The position numbers were made by a program, and so were the translations under genes. A stretch of DNA of 64,000 bases from Sva-07 sp963728195 (GTDB lineage: Bacteria; Actinomycetota; Acidimicrobiia; Acidimicrobiales; Ilumatobacteraceae): the NCBI GenBank assembly GCA_963728195.1, contig CAVSIX010000017.1, positions 62,001-126,000 of the forward strand, read 5' to 3'. Below the pieces are notes generated by a model that saw only the letters and a program-made list of their open reading frames with translations, made no database searches and had not been told where the DNA came from. The number at the start of each line of letters is the position of its first letter. Position 1 is the stretch's first letter. Of this stretch, positions 45,534-53,797 are shown one piece after another.

Positions 45534-45959
45534 ATGGCGAGCAAGAAACAACATCTGGACACGCTCCGCGGCGTCGCACTCTTCAGCGGGTGCAACAACA
45601 AGGAGCTCGAGAAGGTTGCCAGAGCGAGCGACGAGATCCGCATGACCGCGGGCACGTTGATCGTCGATCAGGGCCAGACGGGGCGAGAAGCGTTCGTCGT
45701 GGTCGAGGGTGAGATCGACATCAAGCGCAACGGTCGCAAGGTGGCCACGCTCGGGCCCGGGTCCGTCGTCGGCGAGTTGTCGCTGCTCGACCACGGCCCA
45801 CGCACGGCCACGGCGATCTGCAGCACCGACTGCACGCTGCTCGTGATCGACCAACGCCGATTCCTCGGCGTGATCGACCAGGTGCCGGCGATCTCGCACA
45901 AGCTGCTCACCAGCCTCGCCGCACGCATTCGCGATCTCGACCGCCAGTACTTCGGCTGA
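45534..45959 (+). CDS. Stand-alone cyclic-nucleotide-binding domain protein
   Basis: A 141-residue protein made up almost only of a cNMP-binding beta-roll: LFSGCNNKELEKVA, the GREAFVVVEGEIDIKRNGRKVATLGPGSVVGELSLLDHGPRTATA phosphate-binding cassette (GE at the expected place, then R) and the C-helix. No helix-turn-helix follows, so it is not a CRP-type transcription factor by itself. It may sense cAMP/cGMP and act on a partner, but the ligand and role are unknown. A strong hairpin terminator follows. Confidence 0.8.
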   Translation: MASKKQHLDTLRGVALFSGCNNKELEKVARASDEIRMTAGTLIVDQGQTGREAFVVVEGEIDIKRNGRKVATLGPGSVVGELSLLDHGPRTATAICSTDCTLLVIDQRRFLGVIDQVPAISHKLLTSLAARIRDLDRQYFG

Positions 45960-45962
45960 CCA

Positions 45963-45991
45963 GGTGACGCGGTGCCCGGCACCGCGTCACC
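45963..45991 (+). terminator. Strong hairpin after the cNMP-binding gene
   Basis: GGTGACGCGGTGC-CCG-GCACCGCGTCACC has perfect 13-bp arms and a 3-nt loop, 3 nt after the stop codon. Confidence 0.75.
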
Positions 45992-46040
45992 CTGCGTCAC
46001 CACGTCGGCAGCGGACATGACCGTTCGCAGCGTCAACGAC

Positions 46041-46046
46041 TAGCGT
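46041..46046 (+). promoter_or_regulatory. Putative -10 box TAGCGT for the Fe-S oxidoreductase gene
   Basis: TAGCGT ends 10 nt before ATG 46057; the spacing is longer than in the other leaderless-type sites. Confidence 0.4.
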
Positions 46047-46056
46047 TGCCGCCGTC

Positions 46057-48378
46057 ATGAGCAGCGAACCCGACACCACCGCGTCCCGCGGGCCGAAGCC
46101 GCCCGCCCGCGTCAAGCCCCACCAGCTCGCCCTGGTGCTCGGCATCGCGATGGGCATCTTCATCGTCATCTCCGGCATCCTCCCGCAGATCACCGGGTGG
46201 GAGAACGAGAACGCTGTCCACCGCACCGTGTTCGTCAACATCCCGGGCCCGATCCAGATCGCCTTCTACACCGTCATCCCGGTGATGGTCATCTGGGGGG
46301 CGTTCATGTTCGCCAACCGGATGAAGAACTGGGAGCGCGGCACGCCGGCCCAACGCCACACGACGAAGAAGAACGCAGCGCAGCGCTTGAAGAACTTCCG
46401 CGCCGGCGCCTACATGCAGACACTGCTGCGCGACGCCGGTGCAGGCCTGATGCACTCGATGATCTACTTCGGGTTCCTCGTGCTGCTCGGCGTGACGACC
46501 GTGCTCGAGATCGATCACCAGCTCCCCGAATCGCTCAAGTTCCTCCACGGCAACACGTACCGCGCCTACGCCATGGTCGGCGACGCCGCCGGCGTGGTGT
46601 TCCTCGGAGGCATCGTGTGGGCCATCGTGCGCCGCTACGTGCAGCGCCCGTACCGCATCCGCATCAAGTCGAAGCCCGAACACGCAGCGATCCTCGCCAC
46701 CTTCTTCACCGTCGGCGTCACCGGGTTCGGCGCCGAGATGTTCCGCATCGCCGAGCAGGGCATGCCCGACTACGAACGCTGGTCGTTCATCGGCTACCCG
46801 CTCGCCACGCTCGTCGACGGCTGGTCGGCCGACACGCTCAGCACGTGGCACCAGTGGTGGTGGATCGTCCACGTCGCCAGCTTCGTCGCCTTCCTGGCGC
46901 TCCTGCCGTTGACGATGCTGCGACACATCTTCACGTCGCCGCTCAACATGTATCTCTCCGACAAGGAGCGCCCCAAGGGAGCGATGCGCCCGATGCCCAA
47001 TCTCGAGGAGACCGAACTCGAGAGCTTCGGCGCGTCGACCGTCGAGGACTTCACGTGGAAGCAGCTGCTCGATCTCGACGCCTGCACGATGTGCGGGCGT
47101 TGCACCAGCGTGTGCCCCGCCCATGCGACCGGCAAGCCGCTCGATCCCCGCGAGATCGTGCTGAAGTCGGGCGAGGTCATGGCTGCCACGGGTTCACCGG
47201 TCGTGTCGCCGCCGCTCGGCACCGATCCCGAGATCACGGTCAGCGCCAACTCGCTGTTCGAGCGCATCACGCCCGAGGAGATCTGGGCATGCACGACGTG
47301 CAAGGCCTGTGACGAGATCTGCCCGGTCAACATCGAGATCACCGACAAGATCTTCGACATGCGGCGCTACCTGTCGCTGATGGAGTCGAACTTCCCGACG
47401 GAGCTGGGCAACGCCTACCGGGCGATGGAGAACCAGATGAACCCGTGGGGCATGAACCAGGGTGAGCGTGGCGACTGGGCCGACGGCGTCGACGGCGTCA
47501 CCATCGTCGATCCCGGTGAGGCGTTGACGTCGGAGTACCTGTACTGGGTGGGCTGCGCCGGTTCGTTCGACGACAAGAACAAGAAGGTCACCCAGGCCAT
47601 GGCGGGGCTGCTGCGACGGGCGGGCATCGACGTGTCGATCCTCGGTCCGTCGGAGATGTGCACCGGCGATCCGGCACGCCGCTCGGGCAACGAGTACCTG
47701 TTCCAGATGCTCGCCCAGCCGAACGTCGAGATGCTCAACGGCATGGGGGTCAAGAAGATCATCACCCAGTGCCCGCACTGCTTCAACACACTGCTCAACG
47801 AGTACCCGCAGGTCGGCGGAAACTACGAGGTGATCCACCACACCCAACTGCTCGAGCAGCTGATCGAATCGGGCAAGCTCGACGTGCGCGACGCGACGCT
47901 CGAGGAGCGCATCACCTACCACGACTCGTGCTACCTCGGTCGCCACAACGACGTGTACCTCGCACCACGCAAGGTGGTGGCGTCGATCAAGGGGGTCGAA
48001 GTGGTCGAGATGCCGCGCAACGGCACCAAGGGCATGTGCTGCGGTGCCGGTGGCGCCCGCATGTGGATGGAGGAGAACGTCGGCACGAAGGTCAACGACG
48101 AACGCGCTGCCGAGGCGATCTCCACCGGCGCCAGCCGGGTCGTGACCGCCTGCCCGTTCTGCTACATCATGCTCGACGACGGCGTGAAGGGTGCCGGCGT
48201 GGAGGAGGAGCAGGTGCGCGTCGCCGACATCTCCATCCACCTGCTCGAGGCCATCCAGGCCGGCGAAGCCAAGCGTCACCATCCCGACGCCCCCCTCGGC
48301 ACCTCGAGCGCCGCGACCGTCACAGCCGAGACGCCCGACACCGCCGTCACTGCGGCGACGCCCGTCCCCGGCGAGTGA
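46057..48378 (+). CDS. Membrane Fe-S oxidoreductase (HdrD/FadF-like)
   Basis: A 773-residue protein. Six hydrophobic helices lie in about residues 25-300, resembling the heme-binding gamma subunit of nitrate reductase. Two 4Fe-4S motifs follow: CTMCGRCTSVCP and CTTCKACDEICP. Two CCG domains end it, with CAGSFDD, CPHCFNT, CCGAGGARMWMEE and CPFCYIM. This is the layout of actinobacterial membrane Fe-S oxidoreductases such as FadF, thought to pass electrons from acyl-CoA dehydrogenase/ETF to quinone. The C-terminal 40 residues are low-complexity. Electron partners are not in the window. Confidence 0.85.
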   Translation: MSSEPDTTASRGPKPPARVKPHQLALVLGIAMGIFIVISGILPQITGWENENAVHRTVFVNIPGPIQIAFYTVIPVMVIWGAFMFANRMKNWERGTPAQRHTTKKNAAQRLKNFRAGAYMQTLLRDAGAGLMHSMIYFGFLVLLGVTTVLEIDHQLPESLKFLHGNTYRAYAMVGDAAGVVFLGGIVWAIVRRYVQRPYRIRIKSKPEHAAILATFFTVGVTGFGAEMFRIAEQGMPDYERWSFIGYPLATLVDGWSADTLSTWHQWWWIVHVASFVAFLALLPLTMLRHIFTSPLNMYLSDKERPKGAMRPMPNLEETELESFGASTVEDFTWKQLLDLDACTMCGRCTSVCPAHATGKPLDPREIVLKSGEVMAATGSPVVSPPLGTDPEITVSANSLFERITPEEIWACTTCKACDEICPVNIEITDKIFDMRRYLSLMESNFPTELGNAYRAMENQMNPWGMNQGERGDWADGVDGVTIVDPGEALTSEYLYWVGCAGSFDDKNKKVTQAMAGLLRRAGIDVSILGPSEMCTGDPARRSGNEYLFQMLAQPNVEMLNGMGVKKIITQCPHCFNTLLNEYPQVGGNYEVIHHTQLLEQLIESGKLDVRDATLEERITYHDSCYLGRHNDVYLAPRKVVASIKGVEVVEMPRNGTKGMCCGAGGARMWMEENVGTKVNDERAAEAISTGASRVVTACPFCYIMLDDGVKGAGVEEEQVRVADISIHLLEAIQAGEAKRHHPDAPLGTSSAATVTAETPDTAVTAATPVPGE

Positions 48379-48401
48379 CGACGCCAGAGCCGGCTTCTCT
48401 C

Positions 48402-48455
48402 CGTTTGCGTGAGGTTTCCGGTGGGGCGGCCCACCGGAATCCGCGCACGAACGTG
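48402..48455. repeat. 54-nt dispersed palindromic repeat, copy 2
   Basis: It starts CGTTTGCGT and contains CCGGTGGG-CGG-CCCACCGG-like symmetry, aligned base for base over 54 nt with the copy at 14645-14698. It lies 23 nt after the Fe-S oxidoreductase stop and before the convergent MgtC gene end. Confidence 0.8.
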
Positions 48456-48486
48456 GTGTTTTGCCGCCTCGAGGCGGTGACGGCGT

Positions 48487-49251
48487 TCAGGAGCGCAACG
48501 AGACCGAGCGGACGTCGGCGCCGAATTCGGCGTCGAGGCGTTCGATCAGCCGTGCGATCACATCGTCGTCGGGGCGAGTCCAGAACTGGACCGCCAACTC
48601 GATCGTGTCGTCGTGCCCCTCACCGAGCTGCATCGACTGGATCGACGTGGTGGCGATTTCGTGGATGCGCACGAGCACCGCTGCGCCGACGGCGGAATTC
48701 CGAACGATCACCAACAGGCTGCGCGGCGGATGCGCCCGTCGGTCGATCCAGTCCGACAGCGGCTTGAGCAATGCCAACGCCACGAGCGCGAGGACGGTCG
48801 CCGCCAGCGCCCCGATCCAGAATCCCACGCCGGCCGCCAGGCCCACGGCGGCCGCCGTCCACAGCGACGTCGCGGTCGTGATGCCCCGCACCGCACCGGC
48901 ATGCTTCAAGATGACGCCACCGCCGATGAAGCCGACGCCGGCGGCGACGTACGACGCGATGCGGGTCACGTCGACGCGGGAGTTGGTGGCGGAGTCGGTG
49001 ATGAAGGCGTCGAACGCTCCCACCGACACCACCCCGAACAGTGCGGCGCCGAGCGCGAGCAGGAGGTGGGTGCGGAAACCGGCGTCCTGCCCCGCCGATT
49101 CGCGTTCGAGTCCCACGACGGCGCCGAGCACCGCAGCCAACGACAACCGCCCCACGATCTCGTACCACTGGAGGTCGGCCTGGATTGCCGCGAACATGGC
49201 AGGGGGATATCCCGGATCGTCGCAGTCCATACCTCGTTCGGGTGACGGCAT
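48487..49251 (-). CDS. MgtC/SapB-family membrane protein
   Basis: A protein of 254 residues (236 if it starts at ATG 49197, where the family-like sequence begins). Helices include RLSLAAVLGAVVGLERESAG (MgtC signature GxERE), THLLLALGAALF, VGFIGGGVILKHAGAVRGITTATSLW (second signature) and LALVALALLKPLSDWI, then a soluble ACT-like tail. Known members affect virulence, magnesium or membrane potential. ATG 49251 is 6 nt after the upstream stop, so it is the last gene of the nitroreductase-PKS operon. Confidence 0.88.
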   Translation of the reverse strand: MPSPERGMDCDDPGYPPAMFAAIQADLQWYEIVGRLSLAAVLGAVVGLERESAGQDAGFRTHLLLALGAALFGVVSVGAFDAFITDSATNSRVDVTRIASYVAAGVGFIGGGVILKHAGAVRGITTATSLWTAAAVGLAAGVGFWIGALAATVLALVALALLKPLSDWIDRRAHPPRSLLVIVRNSAVGAAVLVRIHEIATTSIQSMQLGEGHDDTIELAVQFWTRPDDDVIARLIERLDAEFGADVRSVSLRS

Positions 49252-49257
49252 CGCCCG

Positions 49258-49827
49258 TCAGCCGCCCCGGAAGTCCAGGCGTTGGCGGCGATCGTCGCCG
49301 GCCGCGAGCGCGTGGCGTTCGACGCCGATGCGCGTGCGCAGCACCATCGCGTTCGCGATCGTGGCCCACGTCGCGCTGCGCCAGGCGCCGAGCGCCAGCG
49401 GCAACGCAGCGATCTCGACGACCACGGCGACGTAGTTCGGGTGCTCGAGATGGCGGTACGGACCGCGCGACACCTGCGCCTCGCCGGGCGGGACGAGCAC
49501 CCGGGTGGTCCAGCGATCGCCCAGCGATGCGATCGCCCAGTAGCGAAGCGGCTGCACGGCAACGAACGATGCGAGTGCGATCGCACTGACCGACCGCGGC
49601 ACCGCACCGGGGCGTCGCGCCTCGCACAATGTCGTGGCGAGCCAACCGGCGTGCAGTGCCACCATCGCCGGATAGTGCGATCGGCCGTACTCGATGGCTC
49701 CTCGTCGACGCAGGCGTCGCTCGTTGCGCCTCGACCAGGCGAGTTCGCCGAGCCGCTGGACGGCGACGGTCGCGACGGCACCGATGACGAGTCTGCTTCG
49801 TCGAGACGAGCTCGTGCGACTCACCAC
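49258..49827 (-). CDS. ICMT-family integral-membrane methyltransferase
   Basis: A 189-residue protein with a GTG start that overlaps the type III PKS stop region. About four or five hydrophobic helices include FVAVQPLRYWAIASLGDRWTTRV. The catalytic signature of isoprenylcysteine carboxyl methyltransferase-type enzymes is GPYRHLEHPNYVAVVVE, with a Glu-rich C-terminal segment RIGVERHAL. In Streptomyces and Bacillus similar proteins methylate alkylresorcinols or alkylpyrones made by the adjacent type III PKS, and that role is proposed here. Confidence 0.82.
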   Translation of the reverse strand: MVSRTSSSRRSRLVIGAVATVAVQRLGELAWSRRNERRLRRRGAIEYGRSHYPAMVALHAGWLATTLCEARRPGAVPRSVSAIALASFVAVQPLRYWAIASLGDRWTTRVLVPPGEAQVSRGPYRHLEHPNYVAVVVEIAALPLALGAWRSATWATIANAMVLRTRIGVERHALAAGDDRRQRLDFRGG

Positions 49828-50921
49828 CGCAGCACCACGTGCTCGGCCGCGAAACCGGGTCCCATCGCCGACACCAGGGCGAGATCGCCCACCGACGGTC
49901 CGTCACCGGTGCCCTGCTGGGCGGCATCGATGGCCGAGCGGAGGACGAACAGCGCTGTCGGCGCCGACATGTTCCCGTGGGTGCGCAACACCTCGCGCGA
50001 CCAGCACAACCGGTGGCGACCGGCGGGTAGCACGTCGGCGTAGGCGTCGAGTACCTTGGCACCGCCGGGGTGCAAGAGGTAGTGGTCGAGGTCGTTCACG
50101 TCGACACCCGCGCGCTCGCAGACAGCGGCGACGCTCTCGGCGAACCGCCGACGAACGAGCTGCGGCACGCTGCGCGAGAGCACCACCTGCAGGCCGCTGT
50201 CAGTGACGTCGAAGCCCATCACGTCAGTGGTGTCCGGCCACAGCACCGAACTCTCGGCAACGATCCTCGGGGCCACGCCACCATCGCGACCGTCCACCTC
50301 GTCACCGCCGACGACCACCGCCGCGGCACCGTCGGCGAACAAGCTCGTCGACACGAAGTTGGTCTTCGACCAGTCGGCACCCTGGAACGTGAGCCCACAC
50401 AGCTCGGTGGCCACGAGCAGCACCGCCCGGCCGGGTTCTGCGCGGGCGTGGGAGGCAGCACGTGCCAACCCGCCGACGCCACCGGCGCAGCCGTGTCCGA
50501 AGGTCGCGTCGCGGCGCACATCGCCGGTGCATCCGAGCGCCAGTGCCAGCCGCGCATCCAGCGAAGGCGTCGCCAGGCCGGTCGTCGACACGAACAGCAC
50601 GGTGCCGATGTCGGCGATGTCGACGCCGGAGTGTTCGAGTGCCCGTTGCGCCGCCGTGATCGACAGCGACAGGGCGTGGCGAATGTACAGATCGTTGCGT
50701 TCAGCGAAGCCGTGCGGCTCGTCGAACCAGGTGGCCGGCACGCAGAAGTGGCGTTGCTCGACGCCGGCATGGTCGAACACGGGCAGCAATCGTTCGATGT
50801 CGCGATGGTGGCGGCCGAACATGCGAGCGGCGAAAGCGCACGCCTCGGCCTGGCTGACCGAGTGTTCCGGCACCGCCGTGCCGACGCCCAGTATCCGTGG
50901 CTCATCGGCGAGGGCCGTCAT
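49821..50921 (-). CDS. Type III polyketide synthase (chalcone/alkylresorcinol synthase-like)
   Basis: A 366-residue homodimeric ketosynthase that extends acyl-CoA starters with malonyl-CoA. The catalytic Cys145 is in FGHGCAGGVGG, the His in YLLHPGGAKVLDAY and the Asn in THGNMSAPT, the classic triad. The overall shape resembles bacterial alkylresorcinol or alkylpyrone synthases. The ATG overlaps the nitroreductase stop (ATGA), and a GTG-started methyltransferase overlaps its 3' end, so all three are coupled. Product identity is inferred from the neighbours. Confidence 0.9.
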   Translation of the reverse strand: MTALADEPRILGVGTAVPEHSVSQAEACAFAARMFGRHHRDIERLLPVFDHAGVEQRHFCVPATWFDEPHGFAERNDLYIRHALSLSITAAQRALEHSGVDIADIGTVLFVSTTGLATPSLDARLALALGCTGDVRRDATFGHGCAGGVGGLARAASHARAEPGRAVLLVATELCGLTFQGADWSKTNFVSTSLFADGAAAVVVGGDEVDGRDGGVAPRIVAESSVLWPDTTDVMGFDVTDSGLQVVLSRSVPQLVRRRFAESVAAVCERAGVDVNDLDHYLLHPGGAKVLDAYADVLPAGRHRLCWSREVLRTHGNMSAPTALFVLRSAIDAAQQGTGDGPSVGDLALVSAMGPGFAAEHVVLRW

Positions 50922-51706
50922 CGGGAATCCGCCTCGGGAGTCGCACAGGTGTTGCGGAACACGAAGTCCGAGCGCCGCTTGCGTTGGCGGCTCGACCAGT
51001 CGATCGGCGGCCGGGTGCCGGGCTCGTCGGCGTAGCCGACGCGGTACAGCGCCATCAGTTCGAGGTCGGCTGGCACCTCGAGCAGGGTGATCAGGCGATC
51101 CCATTGCGCCGGCACTTCCATCGGGAACGAGATGAACTGGATTCCCATGCCCAGCTCGGTCGTGGTCAGCCACAGGTTCTCGACGGCGGCACCCAGGCCG
51201 AAGACCGAGTAGAAGCCGGACAGCTCGCCGGGGCGGTACTCCTGCTTGTCGAGGAGTGCAGCGATCACCAGCGGTGCACCGCCGACGAGCTTCCGGTTCG
51301 CCTCGGCGAGCGTGCCGGGCACGCCGAGGCGGTTCATCACCTTCGTCGCTGCGTCGCTGAACACGAGCCGGCGGAACGGTCGCAGGCTGCGGGGCAGCTG
51401 GTCGAACAAGATGCCGTCGCGACGCTCGTCCATCTCGCTGTCGGAGAAGCGGAAGTACCGGCGGTAGCGCATGAAGAACTCACCCGCCTCGAACACCTGA
51501 CGCATGCTCTGGGCACTGACGTCGGCGATCTGTCGGATCGTGGCGGGGTCGTCGATCAGGACGAACCGCCAAGGTTGGCTGTTGAAGTGCGAGGGGGCCA
51601 TTCCCGCCGCCTCCACGAGGCGATGCTGGTGTTCGAGCGACACCGGGCGATCCGAAACCGGTCCGTTGGTCGTCCGACGGCTCCGCACCACGTCGAGGAA
51701 CTCCAT
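50918..51706 (-). CDS. Nitroreductase-family flavoprotein
   Basis: A 262-residue FMN enzyme: VVRSRRTTNG at the N-terminus binds FMN phosphate, MAPSHFNSQPWRFVLID is the second family segment and the C-terminal half has LGAAVENLWLTTTELGMGIQ. It is the first gene of a coupled operon with type III PKS and methyltransferase genes. A tailoring redox step on a phenolic lipid is a reasonable but unproven role. The start at 51706 is chosen by the family N-terminus. Confidence 0.85.
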   Translation of the reverse strand: MEFLDVVRSRRTTNGPVSDRPVSLEHQHRLVEAAGMAPSHFNSQPWRFVLIDDPATIRQIADVSAQSMRQVFEAGEFFMRYRRYFRFSDSEMDERRDGILFDQLPRSLRPFRRLVFSDAATKVMNRLGVPGTLAEANRKLVGGAPLVIAALLDKQEYRPGELSGFYSVFGLGAAVENLWLTTTELGMGIQFISFPMEVPAQWDRLITLLEVPADLELMALYRVGYADEPGTRPPIDWSSRQRKRRSDFVFRNTCATPEADSR

Positions 51707-51810
51707 GGGTCCGCTACCTACCCCGGTTGCTCGACCGGCAACCTCCGCCAGCGCATCAGCGCTGGCCCGCCTCCGCTTCGAGCTCGAAGCGGGTGGGAAG
51801 AGCGTCACGC

Positions 51811-52185
51811 ATGATCTCGCCCGTCCACGCCAGCGCCGGCGCCACCTTGGCAGCCTCGTCACTGCTGGGCATCGCCGTGCGCAGCGGACGCATCGATCTC
51901 GCGGGGCGCCGCTGGCCGCACCATGCGCTCTATGCCGCCTCGCTCGCCACGGCCACCGGCGCAACGCTGGTCGAAGCGGCCGCCGGGCGCCGGACATGGC
52001 GAGTCGCGGCGGGCACGCTCGGCGTCCTGGCCGTGCTGCCTGCCACCCGAGGTGGCTCAACCGCTCACATTGCGGTAGCCCTCGCCGCATCGGCGTTCTA
52101 CGCCGTCGGCACGATGTCCGCCACCAAGGTGAACGCAGCCCGGTCGCCTGATTTCCGTGAGCGCACATCGCCATCCGGGACGTAG
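51811..52185 (+). CDS. Small hydrophobic membrane protein, 3' end inside a repeat
   Basis: A protein of about 124 residues with four hydrophobic segments in alternation with short charged loops (AASSLLGIAV, ALYAASLATATGATLVEAA, VAAGTLGVLAVLP, IAVALAASAFYAVGTM). No family recognised. The ATG at 51811 gives a compact protein. Its last 13 residues (SPDFRERTSPSGT) are read from the first copy of a 61-bp repeat, so the insertion may have replaced its original end. No homologue is recognised, so confidence is moderate. Confidence 0.5.
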   Translation: MISPVHASAGATLAASSLLGIAVRSGRIDLAGRRWPHHALYAASLATATGATLVEAAAGRRTWRVAAGTLGVLAVLPATRGGSTAHIAVALAASAFYAVGTMSATKVNAARSPDFRERTSPSGT

Positions 52186-52270
52186 TCGCTCACACAAATC
52201 CCGGTCGCCTGATTTCCGTGAGCGCACATCGCCATCCGGGACGTAGTCGCTCACACAAATCCCGGTCGCC
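52139..52270. repeat. 61-bp tandem repeat with internal hairpin
   Basis: Two identical 61-bp units (52139-52199, 52200-52260) plus the first bases of a third. Each contains GTGAGCG ... CGCTCAC, a 7-bp stem. The hairpin sequence is related to the 39-nt elements at 39023 and 53693, which also recur at a 61-nt spacing. It lies between the small membrane-protein gene and fumC. Confidence 0.85.
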
Positions 52271-52289
52271 GGTCAGGGCAGGTGGTGGC

Positions 52290-53631
52290 TCACTGGCCCG
52301 GCGATTCGCCGGCGGCGATGCGGCGCAGGTCGAGGGTGACTTCCAGCACGCCGTCGGCCACGCCGTGTTCACGGGCGACCTCTCGCAGGGGGCGCCCGCT
52401 CGCCGCTGCTTGCTTCACGATCTCGGTCGCAGCGTCGTAGCCGATCGCCGGATTCAGCGCGGTGGCGGTCGCCAGCGTCAGTTCGGCCAGGTCGAGGCAA
52501 CGCTCTTCGTTCGCTTCGATGCCATCGACGCACCGCTCGGCCAGCAGGCGGGTGCTCGACGCCAGCAGATCGATCGACTGCAGGAGATTGCGCGCCATCA
52601 CCGGGATCATCACGTTGAGTTCGAAGTTGCCCTGCATCCCCGCAACCGTCACCGTCGTGTCGTTGCCGATCACCTGGGCGCACACCTGCAGGACCGCTTC
52701 GGGAATCACGGGGTTGACCTTGCCCGGCATGATCGACGAGCCCTTCTGCAGCTCGGGCAGGCGGATCTCGCCGAGACCGGCCCGAGGACCGCTGGACATC
52801 CAGCGAAGGTCGTTGCACACCTTGGTGAGCGCGACGGCGACGACCTTCAACGAACCGGAGGTCGCAACGAGCGCATCACGCGACGCCTGTGCTGCGAAGT
52901 GGTCGTCCGGGGCCTGGATCATCGATCCCGCGTCGGCGCGCATCACGAGGGCGAGGCGTCGGCGCGCCTGTGCCGCGAAGTCGAGATGGGTGTTGAGCCC
53001 ATTGCCCACTGCGGTACCGCCGAGCGGGATGCGCCCGAGCCACGGCAGCGTCGAGCGCACCCCGTCGCTCGCCGACCGCACCTGGGCCGCATGGCCGGCG
53101 AATTCCTGTCCGAGCGTCACCGGCACGGCGTCCATCAGGTGTGTCCTGCCCGCTTTGACCACGTCGGCGAATGCGACGGCGCGATCACCGAGCGATCCGG
53201 CCAGGCGATCGAGCGCGGGCAGCAGATCGGCCACCGCTGCATCCAGGGCGGCGAGGTGCACCGCCGACGGGAACACGTCGTTCGAACTCTGTCCGAGATT
53301 GACGTGGTCGTTGGGGTGAGCACGCCCATCGGTCAAGCGAACTGATCACCTCGTTGACGTTCATGTTCGACGACGTGCCCGAACCGGTCTGGAAGACGTC
53401 GACGGGGAACTGGCGGTCGTGGTCTCCTGCTGCGATCGAGTCGGCAGCGGCCACGATCGCCGATGCGAGCTCGTCGTCGAGCAGGCCCAACTCGACGTTG
53501 GCTCGAGCGGCCGCAGATTTGATCCGAGCCAGCCAGTGCACCACCGCCACGGGGATCCCCTCACCCGAGATCGGGAAGTTCGCCACGGCCTTGTCGGTCT
53601 CCGGACCCCAGAGTGCACGTTCGTCGGTCAT
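52290..53631 (-). pseudogene. fumC: Fumarate hydratase class II, interrupted by a frameshift
   Basis: Class II fumarase hydrates fumarate to malate in the TCA cycle. The N-terminal part (start ATG 53631, LWGPETDKAVANFPIS to FQTGSGTSSNMNVNEVISS) and the rest (HPNDHVNLGQSSNDVFPSAVH through GSSIMPGKVNPV and the C-terminus, stop 52290) are in different frames that join near 53335. The composite would be about 446 residues, and roughly 8-9 residues usually found between NEV and HPNDHV are missing, so a small deletion rather than one added base is likely. The catalytic signature GSSxMPxKxN is intact. This could be a true pseudogene or an assembly/sequencing error. Confidence 0.8.
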
Positions 53632-53692
53632 GGTCGATGAGCTTCCCACCGAACGACCAGGCAAACGTCGCGCCGGCACACCGGCCCCCACC

Positions 53693-53792
53693 GATGAGCG
53701 AACCGACCAGATACCGGCGTTCGGCTCATCGCATCGCACCGCCTGCCCCCACCGATGAGCGAACCGACCAGATACCGGCGTTCGGCTCATCG
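53693..53792. repeat. 39-nt palindromic repeats C and D (61-nt period)
   Basis: Copies at 53693-53731 and 53754-53792 are identical over the palindrome (GATGAGCGAACCGACC ... GGCGTTCGGCTCATCG) and start 61 nt apart. They are the inverted relatives of the pair at 39023-39122. They lie between the end of the first mscS gene and the fumC start. Confidence 0.85.
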
Positions 53793-53797
53793 CTGGG

